Shown one piece after another: positions 53,746 to 63,163 of a DNA stretch of 64,000 bases. Numbering within the stretch: the first letter of the stretch is position 1; the number at the start of each line of letters is the position of its first letter. Both the position numbers and the translations under genes were made by a program. The DNA is from Streptomyces sp. 6-11-2 (GTDB lineage: Bacteria; Actinomycetota; Actinomycetes; Streptomycetales; Streptomycetaceae), in assembly GCF_006540305.1 (NCBI RefSeq), contig NZ_BJOR01000001.1, positions 2,728,001-2,792,000 on the forward strand. The letters are read 5' to 3'. A model generated the notes under the pieces. It had not been told where the DNA came from. It saw nothing but the letters and a program-made list of their open reading frames with translations, and did not search any database.

Positions 53746-54075
53746 ATGGCAGATTTCTCCCGCCTTCCCGGACCGAACGCGGACCTGTGGGACTGGCAGT
53801 TGCTGGCTGCCTGCCGCGGGGTCGACAGCTCGCTCTTCTTCCATCCCGAGGGTGAGCGCGGGGCGGCTCGGAGTGCTCGAGAGAACTCGGCCAAGGAGGT
53901 CTGCATGAGGTGCCCGGTCCGTGCGGAGTGCGCGGCACACGCCCTGGCGGTGCGCGAGCCGTACGGAGTGTGGGGAGGCCTGACCGAGGACGAGCGCGAA
54001 GAGCTCATGGGGCGGGCACGGAACCGGCTGGTGTCGGCGTCGTCGACCAGCGGGGACCCCGCCTCGGACAACTGA
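53746..54075 (+). CDS. whiD: WhiD, Wbl-family iron-sulphur regulator
   Basis: This 109-residue WhiB-like protein has the four cluster-binding Cys in LLAACRG and EVCMRCPVRAEC, and the G[V/I]WGG turn (PYGVWGGLTEDERE) with a basic C-terminal helix. It binds a [4Fe-4S] cluster, contacts region 4 of the housekeeping sigma factor and is needed for spore maturation. The start MADFSRLPGPNADLWDWQ is supported by AAGGGG about 7 bases before the ATG, in preference to the open frame at 53704. It is divergent from bldM. Confidence 0.95.
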   Translation: MADFSRLPGPNADLWDWQLLAACRGVDSSLFFHPEGERGAARSARENSAKEVCMRCPVRAECAAHALAVREPYGVWGGLTEDEREELMGRARNRLVSASSTSGDPASDN

Positions 54076-54115
54076 AGGAACGTTTCTTCTCATCCGGTCG
54101 CGTAGAGCCGCCGCA

Positions 54116-54136
54116 GGGCACGCGCCACGCGTGCCC
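54116..54136. terminator. Terminator between whiD and the LysR gene
   Basis: GGGCACGCG and CGCGTGCCC pair perfectly around CCA, in the 94-bp space between convergent genes. Confidence 0.8.
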
Positions 54137-54169
54137 TCGCGACACCCGATCCCCTTGTGCCGGCTTGTG

Positions 54170-55090
54170 TCAGCGGGCCCCGGCCCGCACCAGTTCCTCC
54201 AGCGTCGCCGCCACCGCCGGTACCTGTGCCAGGTCGGGCAGGGTGAGGGCGACGATCTCCCGCCGCACCGCCGGTTCCAGCTCCACGGTGCGCGCGCCCC
54301 TCGGCCGTACCGACTCGACCGCGAGCTGGGGCAGGACCGCGACCCCCAGTCCCGCGCCCACCAGGCCGACCACCGCCGGGTAGTCGTCGGTCGCGAAGTC
54401 GATACGGGGCGTGAAGCCGGCGCCCTCGCACACCTGGACCAGCTGGCCGCGGCAGCGCGGACAGCCCGCGATCCACGGTTCGCCCGCGAGTTCGCCGATG
54501 GCGACGGATCCCGCGCGGGCCAGCCGGTGCCGCTCGGGCACCAGCCCCACGAGCCGGTCGGTCAGCAGCGGCCGTACGACCAGGTCCTCCCACTCCCCGG
54601 CGCCCTCCCCCGCGCCCGCGGCCCCCTCGTAGCGGAAGGCGAGCGCCACGTCGCAGTCGCCCTGGCGCAGCAGTTCGACGGACCTCGGCGGCTCGGCCTC
54701 CTCCAGGGACACGCGGGTGCCGGGGTGCGCGGCGCGCAGCGCGGCGAGCGCGGTGGGCACGAGCGTGGAACTTCCGCTGGGGAACGAGACGAGCCGTACC
54801 CGCCCGGCCCGCAGCCCGGCGATGGCGGCGATTTCCTCCTCGGCCGCGGTGAGCCCGGCGAGGATGCCCGTGGCATGCCGGACGAGCGCCTCGCCGGCCT
54901 GGGTCAGGCGCATCTCGCGGCCGGCCCGGATCAGCAGCGGGGTGCCGACGGCCGCCTCGAGGGCCTTCATCTGCTGGCTGACGGCGGGCTGGGTGCAGCC
55001 CAGTTCGCGCCCCGCCGCGGAGAAGGAGCCGGTGGTGGCCACGGCGCGCAGCACACGGAGATGACGAGCCTCGATCACACCACCGAGCAT
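54170..55090 (-). CDS. LysR family transcriptional regulator
   Basis: The protein has 306 residues. The winged helix is at 6-65 (ARHLRVLRAVATTGSFSAAG, CTQPAVSQQMKALEAAVG) and the substrate domain from about 95. Two Cys in GCPRCRGQLV, near residue 215, are unusual and might sense redox state. It is divergent from the MOSC gene with 69 bp between, and LysR proteins often control their divergent neighbour. The effector is unknown. Confidence 0.9.
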   Translation of the reverse strand: MLGGVIEARHLRVLRAVATTGSFSAAGRELGCTQPAVSQQMKALEAAVGTPLLIRAGREMRLTQAGEALVRHATGILAGLTAAEEEIAAIAGLRAGRVRLVSFPSGSSTLVPTALAALRAAHPGTRVSLEEAEPPRSVELLRQGDCDVALAFRYEGAAGAGEGAGEWEDLVVRPLLTDRLVGLVPERHRLARAGSVAIGELAGEPWIAGCPRCRGQLVQVCEGAGFTPRIDFATDDYPAVVGLVGAGLGVAVLPQLAVESVRPRGARTVELEPAVRREIVALTLPDLAQVPAVAATLEELVRAGAR

Positions 55091-55159
55091 AAGTGAAACT
55101 TGGGCGAGCGGCGGATTATCGCGTCGACACTTTGACCATCCCTCGCCTACCGTGCCCGC

Positions 55160-55840
55160 ATGAAGCTACTGTCAGTGAACCTGGGCCGCCCGGAGGCCGT
55201 GCCGTACACCGACCAGCCGGAAGGCGTGACCGGCATCGGCAAGCGGCCGGTGGAGGGGCCGGTCGAGGTGGCGGCGCCCGGGCCGAAGGGGGTCGGCGCG
55301 AGCGGGCTGGCCGGGGACGCGGTGTGCGACACGCGGCACCACGGCGGCGACGACCAGGCGGTGTACGCGGTGGCGCGCGAGGACCTCGACGAATGGGAAC
55401 GCGAGCTGGGCCGGACGCTGGCCAACGGCGCCTTCGGCGAGAACCTCACCACGCTGGGCCTGGACATCACCGGCGCGCGGATCGGCGAGCGCTGGCGCAT
55501 CGGCTCGCCGCTCGGCCCTTCGGTGCTGCTGGAGATCACCAGCGGACGGATTCCCTGCCGGACCTTCCAGGGCCATCTGGGTGAGAAGGGGTGGGTGAAG
55601 CGGTTCACGCGCAGGGCGGCGCCGGGCGCGTATCTGCGGGTGCTCGAAGCCGGTGAGATCCGGGCGGGCGACCCCGTCGAGATCGTGCACCGTCCGGACC
55701 ACGACGTGACCGTGGGCCTGGAGTTCCGGGCCATGACGACCGAGCGTCCGCTGCTGCCCCGACTGCTCGCGGCGGGTACGGCGCTGCGCCCGGAGACGCT
55801 GGCGGCGGCCCGGAAGTACGCGCGCGAATACGCGGGCTGA
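55160..55840 (+). CDS. MOSC domain protein (YiiM-like)
   Basis: This 226-residue protein has LGRPEAVPY at the start, DTRHHGGDDQAVYAVARED near residue 58, and FGENLTTLGLDI, ending a MOSC barrel. The domain binds a molybdenum cofactor sulphur via a conserved Cys, here IPCRTFQGHLGEKGWVKRF near residue 137. Stand-alone MOSC/YiiM proteins reduce N-hydroxylated compounds or carry sulphur; the exact job here is unknown. It is divergent from, and perhaps controlled by, the LysR regulator. Confidence 0.88.
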   Translation: MKLLSVNLGRPEAVPYTDQPEGVTGIGKRPVEGPVEVAAPGPKGVGASGLAGDAVCDTRHHGGDDQAVYAVAREDLDEWERELGRTLANGAFGENLTTLGLDITGARIGERWRIGSPLGPSVLLEITSGRIPCRTFQGHLGEKGWVKRFTRRAAPGAYLRVLEAGEIRAGDPVEIVHRPDHDVTVGLEFRAMTTERPLLPRLLAAGTALRPETLAAARKYAREYAG

Positions 55841-55866
55841 CCGGCCGTCATCGCCCTGCCGGCACC

Positions 55867-55890
55867 TGGACGGACATGTGGACGGACACG
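55867..55890. repeat. 12-bp direct repeat between MOSC and SDR genes
   Basis: TGGACGGACATG and TGGACGGACACG stand head to tail, followed by TGGACA, in a 120-bp spacer. Confidence 0.6.
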
Positions 55891-55960
55891 TGGACATCAC
55901 CGATCGGGAGGGCCTGTGCAGAGATCGGGACAACGCGCCGGGGACCACTAATCTTTCGGC

Positions 55961-56734
55961 ATGACAACGGCTCTGATTACGGGATCGACCGCGGGCATCG
56001 GCGCCGCCTTCGCGCGGCGGCTGGCGGCCGACGGGCACAACCTGGTGCTGGTGGCGCGCGACACCGCGCGCCTGACGGAGCAGGCCACCGAACTGCACGA
56101 CCGGCACGGCATCGAGGCGGAGGTGCTGACGGCCGACCTGGCGACGGACCCGGGCATCGAGGCGGTCGCCGCCCGGCTGGGCGACCGCAAGGACCCCGTG
56201 GACCTGCTGGTCAACAACGCGGGCTTCGGTAACAAGGGCCGTTTCCTGGACGTGTCGATGGCCGACGAGCTCAGGATGATCAAGGTGCACGTCGAGGCGG
56301 TGCTGCGGCTGACGTCGGCGGCGACCGCGGCGATGCGCGAGCGCGGCCGGGGCGGGGTCGTGAACGTGGCCTCGGTGGCCGCCTTCGTGCCGCGTGGCAC
56401 GTACGGCGCGTCGAAGGCGTGGGTCGTGCAGTTCACCCAGGGCGCGGCGCGCGATCTGGCCGGCAGCGGTGTACGGCTGATGGCGCTGTGCCCCGGATTC
56501 GTGCGCACCGAGTTCCACCAGCGGGCCGGCATGGGCACGGACAACATCCCGAACTGGATGTGGCTGGACGCGGACAAGCTGGTCGCGGCGGCCCTGACGG
56601 ATCTGGCCCACGGCAAGACCCTGTCCATCCCGGACCCCCGGTACAAGGCGCTGATGGGCCTGGTGAAGGTGACGCCGCGCGGCCTGCTGGGCGGGATCAC
56701 CTCGAAGACGGGCCGCAAGTACGGCCCGCAGTGA
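55961..56734 (+). CDS. Short-chain dehydrogenase/reductase
   Basis: The protein has 257 residues. The cofactor motif TGSTAGIGAAF, NNAGFGNKGRF, the catalytic Ser in VNVASVAAF and the YxxxK in YGASKAWV are all present, so it should be an active NAD(P)-dependent oxidoreductase. Its closest look is to classical SDRs of the DltE/YqjQ type. The substrate is unknown. It is transcribed rightward after the MOSC gene and before the SnoaL-like gene. Confidence 0.9.
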   Translation: MTTALITGSTAGIGAAFARRLAADGHNLVLVARDTARLTEQATELHDRHGIEAEVLTADLATDPGIEAVAARLGDRKDPVDLLVNNAGFGNKGRFLDVSMADELRMIKVHVEAVLRLTSAATAAMRERGRGGVVNVASVAAFVPRGTYGASKAWVVQFTQGAARDLAGSGVRLMALCPGFVRTEFHQRAGMGTDNIPNWMWLDADKLVAAALTDLAHGKTLSIPDPRYKALMGLVKVTPRGLLGGITSKTGRKYGPQ

Positions 56735-56786
56735 CGTCACGGAAGTGACGTGAGGTGACGTACGGAGGTGACGTACGGAGGTGACG
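56731..56786. repeat. Five GTGACG motifs spaced 10-14 bp
   Basis: GTGACG occurs at 56731, 56745, 56755, 56768 and 56781; the last two are part of two 13-bp units GTGACGTACGGAG. The first overlaps the SDR stop codon. The spacing near one helical turn suggests a cooperative binding site or slippage product. Confidence 0.6.
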
Positions 56787-56892
56787 ACGGCGCCCCGGTG
56801 GGAAAATGGGCTTCTCGGACATCACGAACATCCTTCCTTCCCGGACATCCTTGACGGAGAGCCGGACCAGGCCGGGGGACCGGAGGCGCGTC

Positions 56893-57600
56893 ATGACCTT
56901 CGTACAGCTCATCGACTGCAGGACCAGCCGGTTCGAGGAGATGAACCGGCTGCTGGACAGCTGGGTCGAGAAGACCGGGGGCAGGCGGACCGCGACGCAC
57001 GCGGTCGTCGGCAAGGACCGGTCGGACGGAGCGCACGTCGTCGAGCTGGTGGAGTTCCCGTCGTACGAGGAGGCGATGCGGAGCTCGAACCTGCCGGAGA
57101 CCGACGAGATCTTCCGGGACCTGGTCGCCCTCTGCGACGGGACGCCCACCTTCACGGACCTGGACGTCGTCCGGGACGAGCAGCTCTGCGAGCTCGCCGT
57201 GCGCCGTTTCTACGGCACCCTCACGACCGCCGGTGAGCTGCCGCCGCTCAACGACCTGATCGACGAGGACTGCCACAGCCACGACCCCGTCAACCCCCAG
57301 GTCACCATCGGCCTGGACGCCCTCCGCCGCGACTTCCGCATGTGGCGCGACGCCTTCGACGCCTCCTTCACGGTCGAGGACCTGATCGCGCAGGGCAACC
57401 GGGTCTGCGCCCGCTGGAGCTGGACCGCCACGCACCAGGGCGAGTTCCTCGGCATCGCGCCCACCGGCAGGCGGGTCACCATGACCGGCATGACGGTCTT
57501 CCGCTTCGGCGGCAACGGCAGGATCGCCGAACTGTGGTGGCAGCACGACCAGTTGGGACTGCTGCAACAGCTGGGGGCGCTGGACGAGTTGGAGCAGTAG
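56893..57600 (+). CDS. SnoaL-like/ester cyclase fold protein with N-terminal ABM-like domain
   Basis: The protein has 235 residues. The first ~90 (MTFVQLIDCRTSRFEEMNRL) look like a ferredoxin-like stress or monooxygenase domain. The second part, from about 100 (ELAVRRFYGTLTTAGELPPL, then HDPVNPQVTIGLDALRRDF and FLGIAPTGRRVTMTGMTVFR), is a SnoaL/NTF2-like ester cyclase domain. The fusion is plausible for a small regulatory or enzyme protein; the function is unknown. The ATG at 56893 has GGAGG 7 bases upstream. It converges on pxpC with 6 bp between stops. Confidence 0.82.
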   Translation: MTFVQLIDCRTSRFEEMNRLLDSWVEKTGGRRTATHAVVGKDRSDGAHVVELVEFPSYEEAMRSSNLPETDEIFRDLVALCDGTPTFTDLDVVRDEQLCELAVRRFYGTLTTAGELPPLNDLIDEDCHSHDPVNPQVTIGLDALRRDFRMWRDAFDASFTVEDLIAQGNRVCARWSWTATHQGEFLGIAPTGRRVTMTGMTVFRFGGNGRIAELWWQHDQLGLLQQLGALDELEQ

Positions 57601-57606
57601 CGCGAC

Positions 57607-59043
57607 TCACCGGGTGGCACGGAAGCGGACGGCGGCGCCCGGCGGGATCTGTCCGGCCAGGGGCAGGTCGGCGGCGTCGACGACCGCGATGACCGGGTAG
57701 CCGCCGGTGACGGGGTGGTCGGTGAGGAACAGCACGGGTCTGCCGTTCGGCGGGACCTGGAGGGCGCCCGGCACCATGCCCTCGGCCGGGAGTTCCCCGT
57801 CACGGACACGTGTCAGGGCCGGGCCGTCGAGCCGGATGCCGATCCGGTTGCTGCGGCTGGTCGCCTCCCAGCGGGCGCCGAGCAGCGCCGCGTACGAGGC
57901 GTCGTCGAACCAGTCGTCGCGCGGCCCGCGCACCACGCGGAGCGTGAACTCGCGCGGCGGCGCCGTGCGGGGCGCCAGGTCCACGCCCGGGAAGGGGAGC
58001 ACGGGGCGGCCGACCGGCAGCCGGTCGCCGGTGCGCAGGGGCCGGAGGCCGATGCCGGAGAGCAGGTCGGTGGAGCGGGAGCCGAGCAGCAGCGGCGTGT
58101 CGAGCCCGCCGCGCACGGCGAGGTACGTCCGCAGCCCCGTGCCGGGTACGCCCAGGTGCAGCGTCTGACCGTCGTGCAGCGGGAACGGCGCGTCGACCGG
58201 GACGGACCGGCCGTCGACGGTGGCCGGGCACGGCGCCCCCGTCAGGGCCGCGTACAGCACCGACGGCGCCCCCGACGGCGTACGGCAGTGCACGCGCACC
58301 CGCAGGCCGCCGAAGGTGGTCTCGATTCCGGCCGCGTCCTGGGGATTGCCCACGAGCCGGTTGGCGAGAGCCAGCGAGTCCCGGTCGGCGGCACCGGAAC
58401 CCGGAACCCCGAGGTGGGCCCAGCCGGGCCGGCCCAGATCCTGGACCGTGGCCAGCGGACCGGGCGCCAGGACCTCCAGGCAGGAACCGGTCGCCGGGGC
58501 GGTCGCGGTTGGGACGGTCGCGACCGGAGCGCTCGTGGCCGCGGCGATCCTGGCCGCGGCGGTCGTGGCCGGACCCCTCACCTCCAGGGCACTCGTGGCC
58601 GGGGCGCTCACCGCCGGAACACCCGCCACCGGAGCGCTCGTGGCCGGAGCGTTTGTAGCTGGGGTGCTCACCGCCGCAGCAATCGTGGCCGGGGCGCTCG
58701 CCGCTTGAGCGGTCGGCACCGGAGCGCTCGTGGCCGGACCACTCACCTCCAGAGCAATCGTGCCCGGGGTGCTCACCGCCGGAACACTCGCCACCGAAGC
58801 GTTCATGGCCGGGGTGCTCACCGTCGGGGCCGTCTCCATCGAGGCGCTCGCGGCCGGGGCGCTCGTAGCCGGGGCGGTCGCCGCCGCAGCGGTCGCCGCC
58901 GGGGCGGTCGTGGCCGGACCACTCACCTCCAGAGCGCTCGTGGCCGGGGCGGTCTCGGCCGGAACACTCGCCGCCGCAGTGGTCGTGGCCGGGGCGCTCG
59001 CCGCTCGGGTGTCGGTCGTTGTCTTCGCTGCGGGCGTCGTCAC
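57607..59043 (-). CDS. pxpC: 5-oxoprolinase subunit PxpC with repeat-rich N-terminal extension
   Basis: The protein has 478 residues, against about 290-330 for the family. Residues 1-185 consist of ATSAP/ALEVSGPAT-like pentapeptide repeats of Ala, Thr, Ser, Pro and Val. The carboxyltransferase-like domain starts at LEVLAPGPLATVQDLGRPGW and holds GVPGSGAADRDSLALANRLV, TYLAVRGGLDTPLLLGSRST and EGMVPGALQVPPNGRPVLFL. PxpB and PxpC form the ATP-dependent half that turns 5-oxoproline into glutamate with PxpA. The GTG at 59043 overlaps the pxpB stop by 4 bases, so the extension is translated in the operon. Its origin appears to be minisatellite growth at 58496-58990. Confidence 0.88.
   Translation of the reverse strand: MTTPAAKTTTDTRAASAPATTTAAASVPAETAPATSALEVSGPATTAPAATAAAATAPATSAPAASASMETAPTVSTPAMNASVASVPAVSTPGTIALEVSGPATSAPVPTAQAASAPATIAAAVSTPATNAPATSAPVAGVPAVSAPATSALEVRGPATTAAARIAAATSAPVATVPTATAPATGSCLEVLAPGPLATVQDLGRPGWAHLGVPGSGAADRDSLALANRLVGNPQDAAGIETTFGGLRVRVHCRTPSGAPSVLYAALTGAPCPATVDGRSVPVDAPFPLHDGQTLHLGVPGTGLRTYLAVRGGLDTPLLLGSRSTDLLSGIGLRPLRTGDRLPVGRPVLPFPGVDLAPRTAPPREFTLRVVRGPRDDWFDDASYAALLGARWEATSRSNRIGIRLDGPALTRVRDGELPAEGMVPGALQVPPNGRPVLFLTDHPVTGGYPVIAVVDAADLPLAGQIPPGAAVRFRATR
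58496..58990. repeat. Minisatellite of 15-bp units inside pxpC
   Basis: Variants of a 15-bp unit such as GGAGCGCTCGTGGCC recur about thirty times and larger blocks of 180 bp (containing CTCACCTCCAG) recur at 58576, 58742 and 58922. Each unit encodes five residues, so the frame is kept. Confidence 0.8.
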
Positions 59044-59702
59044 CGTGGCTCCTCGGGAACGAAGCGGACGTGGCTGCCGGGGGCCAGCAGCGCCGGTGGG
59101 TCGCGCCGCTCGTTCCACAGCACGGCGTCCGTGGTGCCGAGCAACTGCCAGCCGCCGGGCGAGGAGCGCGGATAGACACCCGTGAAACCGCCGGCGACGG
59201 CGACCGAGCCCGCCGGCACCGCGGTGCGCGGCTCGGACCGGCGCGGCAGCCGCAGCAGCGGATCGGTGCCCGTGAGGTAGCCGAAGCCCGGGGCGAAGCC
59301 CGCGAAGGCGACCGTGTAGAGGGGTGCCGTGTGCCGGGCGATCACCTCGCCCACGCCCAGGCCCGTCGACTCGGCCACGTGGGACAGGTCCTCGCCGTCG
59401 TACCGGACGGCGAGGGTGACGATCCGTTCACCGACCGGCTCGGCGGACGCAGGGGTGCCGGGGGCAGGCTGCCCGGCCGGGCCCAGGGCCGCCGCGTGTT
59501 CCGCCACGGCCGCGGCCACGGCCGGGTGGGCGGTGACCGCGGGATCGTAGGTGACGAGCAGCGTGCGGGCGGCCGCGACCAGTTCCCGGACGCCACGCGG
59601 GCGGTCCGCCTCCAGCGCGCCGCGCAGTGCCAGCACCTGCTCCAGGCCGTCGGCCTCGACCAGCAGGGCGTGGCTGCCGACCCGGCGGATCCCGACGCTC
59701 AC
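59040..59702 (-). CDS. pxpB: 5-oxoprolinase subunit PxpB (allophanate hydrolase subunit 1 fold)
   Basis: This 220-residue protein has the KipI/PxpB pattern: VAFAGFAPGFGYLTG near residue 128, PRTAVPAGSVAVAGGFTGVYP and SPGGWQLLGTT. With PxpC it makes the ATP-binding complex of 5-oxoprolinase. Both ends overlap neighbours by 4 bases (GTGA), a tightly coupled operon pxpA-pxpB-pxpC. All expected motifs are present. Confidence 0.92.
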   Translation of the reverse strand: MSVGIRRVGSHALLVEADGLEQVLALRGALEADRPRGVRELVAAARTLLVTYDPAVTAHPAVAAAVAEHAAALGPAGQPAPGTPASAEPVGERIVTLAVRYDGEDLSHVAESTGLGVGEVIARHTAPLYTVAFAGFAPGFGYLTGTDPLLRLPRRSEPRTAVPAGSVAVAGGFTGVYPRSSPGGWQLLGTTDAVLWNERRDPPALLAPGSHVRFVPEEPR

Positions 59703-60478
59703 GCCGGCACCGACAGGGACTTCGGCACGGCGAACGACGTCGGGGCGAAATCGGCCCGCTCCAGCTCCTCACGCAGCCTGCGCGCGATCGCGACCGCGTC
59801 GGCCGTGTCGCCGTGCACGCACAACGACCGTACGGACAGCGGAACGTCGCTGCCGTCCACGGCCTCCACCACGCCCTCGGTCACCATGCGCAGGCAGCGC
59901 CGCACGATCATCTCCGGGTCGTGCAGCACCGCGCCGGGTTCGCGGCGCGGGACCAGGGTGCCCGCGGGGGTGTACGCCCGGTCCGCGAACGCCTCGTGGA
60001 CCGGGGTGAGCCCGGCCGCGGCGGCGGTGCGCAGCCAGACGCTGCCGGGCAGGCCCAGCACCGGAAGCTCCGGGTCGTAGCGGCGCACGGCCTCCGCGAC
60101 GGCGGCGGCCTGCGTCTCGTGGTGGACGATGGCGTTGTAGAGGGCGCCGTGCGGCTTGACGTACGCGACGCGGGTACCGGCGAGGCGGGCGAAGCCGTCG
60201 AGCGCCGCGATCTGGTAGACGACGTCGTTGACCAGCTCGGCGGGGTCGACGTCGATGAAGCGGCGCCCGAAGCCCGCCAGGTCCCGGTAGCCCACCTGGG
60301 CGCCGATGGCGACGCCGCGCTCGGCGGCCCGCTCGCACGTCCGGCGCATCACGGTCGGATCGCCGGCATGGAAGCCGCAGGCCACGTTGGCGCTGGTGAC
60401 GAGGGACAGCAGCGCGTCGTCGTCACCGAGCCGCCACTGCCCGAAACCCTCGCCGAGGTCACTGTTGAGATCGATCAT
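59699..60478 (-). CDS. pxpA: 5-oxoprolinase subunit PxpA (LamB/YcsF family)
   Basis: The protein has 259 residues. It opens MIDLNSDLGEGFGQW and contains SANVACGFHAGDP, GVAIGAQVGYRDLAGFGRR, VKPHGALYN and SLCVHGDTADAV, the metal and substrate motifs of the LamB/YcsF fold. It catalyses the ring-opening of 5-oxoproline with PxpBC, recycling a toxic glutamine breakdown product. The ATG at 60478 has GGAG about 7 bases upstream; a longer open frame exists but is not protein-like. It is first gene of the operon. Confidence 0.93.
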   Translation of the reverse strand: MIDLNSDLGEGFGQWRLGDDDALLSLVTSANVACGFHAGDPTVMRRTCERAAERGVAIGAQVGYRDLAGFGRRFIDVDPAELVNDVVYQIAALDGFARLAGTRVAYVKPHGALYNAIVHHETQAAAVAEAVRRYDPELPVLGLPGSVWLRTAAAAGLTPVHEAFADRAYTPAGTLVPRREPGAVLHDPEMIVRRCLRMVTEGVVEAVDGSDVPLSVRSLCVHGDTADAVAIARRLREELERADFAPTSFAVPKSLSVPA

Positions 60479-60625
60479 GAACGCTCCGCAGCTCGGTTCT
60501 GCCACTCGGGACGGGTCATGCCGTGCGGGGCGCGGTGCTCGTCGTCGGCGCCTCTGCCGCACCGGGGCCTCGCTCGCCCCGCATCATGCCGCAGGCCACC
60601 GGCAACGGCACCGACGACGACGGTA

Positions 60626-60651
60626 CCCGGCGCCCCCGTAGGGGCACCGGG
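60626..60651. terminator. Terminator downstream of groEL
   Basis: CCCGG and CCGGG enclose GCCCC and GGGGC around a CGTA loop, giving a broken long stem 33 bp after the groEL stop on the minus strand. Confidence 0.55.
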
Positions 60652-60683
60652 CACCGGTGGTTCGGTTCAGCTCAGCGGAGTGC

Positions 60684-62369
<1,686 letters not shown>

Positions 62370-62439
62370 TTATCGGTCGCGGGGGGCCAGGGGCGCAGCT
62401 CAAGCAGAATTGCTTCGGCTTCGTGAAGAAGCGGGTGAA

Positions 62440-62748
62440 CTACTTCTCGATGATCGCGAGGACGTCGCGAGCCGAGAGGACGAGGTACTCCTCGTTGTTG
62501 TACTTCACCTCGGTGCCGCCGTACTTGCTGTAGAGCACGACGTCGCCGACCTTCACATCGAGCGGAAGACGGTTGCCGTCCTCGAAGCGGCCCGGGCCCA
62601 CGGCCAGGACGACGCCCTCCTGGGGCTTCTCCTTGGCGGTGTCCGGGATGACCAGGCCAGAGGCCGTGGTCTGCTCGGCGTCCAGCGGCTGGACCACGAT
62701 GCGGTCCTCGAGCGGCTTGATGGCAACCTTGGTGCTGGCGGTCGTCAC
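62440..62748 (-). CDS. groES: Co-chaperonin GroES
   Basis: This 102-residue protein has [20 protein letters not shown], the mobile loop and [20 protein letters not shown] of GroES. It caps GroEL and helps fold cytoplasmic proteins. The GTG at 62748 has GGAGGT about 7 bases upstream. Two CIRCE elements and a vegetative promoter precede it, so it is under HrcA heat-shock control. Confidence 0.97.
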   Translation of the reverse strand: MTTASTKVAIKPLEDRIVVQPLDAEQTTASGLVIPDTAKEKPQEGVVLAVGPGRFEDGNRLPLDVKVGDVVLYSKYGGTEVKYNNEEYLVLSARDVLAIIEK

Positions 62749-62847
62749 GATCCGACCTCCCCCTTCGGAGATCTCACGGGGTTAACTGTCTGAGGTGGCG
62801 ACCAGGTCGATCCGTCGTCGCGGGTGCCGGACCTGCCCGTCGCTTTG

Positions 62848-62874
62848 TTGGCACTCTCCAGGGGGGAGTGCCAG
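62848..62874. promoter_or_regulatory. CIRCE element 1 (HrcA operator)
   Basis: TTGGCACTC, nine bases, then GAGTGCCAG. It matches TTAGCACTC-N9-GAGTGCTAA with few changes and covers the predicted groES transcription start. Confidence 0.92.
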
Positions 62875-62879
62875 ACCTG

Positions 62880-62909
62880 AGACTATGACCGTCGTTAGCA
62901 CTCGGTCAA
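62880..62909 (-). promoter_or_regulatory. groESL promoter
   Basis: TTGACC (62904-62909) and TAGTCT (62880-62885) on the minus strand are 18 bp apart, a good vegetative promoter. The start point at about 62872 falls inside CIRCE 1, and CIRCE 2 covers the -35 box. Confidence 0.85.
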
Positions 62910-62921
62910 GCGGAGTGCCAA
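62895..62921. promoter_or_regulatory. CIRCE element 2 (HrcA operator)
   Basis: TTAGCACTC, nine bases, then GAGTGCCAA. It overlaps the groES -35 region, 47 bp upstream of CIRCE 1. Confidence 0.93.
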
Positions 62922-63053
62922 TTGCCTCGTGGCGCGTCGGGGGTGGGGTGCGTTTCGGGGAACGTCTGTTCAAGGTGCGGTGGGCCCGTGTGGGCGCCCT
63001 GGGGGCTGCCTCCCCAGACCCCCGATTCGTCCTGGACGGCCTCGTCCTCAAGC

Positions 63054-63079
63054 TCCCCCAAGCTCTTCGAGCAGGGGGA
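63054..63079. terminator. Hairpin between deacetylase and groES promoter
   Basis: TCCCCC and GGGGGA pair, with GCTC and GAGC inside around TTC. The rest of 62922-63163 holds no gene I can support. Confidence 0.55.
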
Positions 63080-63163
63080 CCTCCAGACGGGCTGCTTGAT
63101 GCCGGACTCGGCTGAGAAGCTCAACCCAAGGACAGTCCCGCCCCAGCCCGGAGACGGCCCTGC

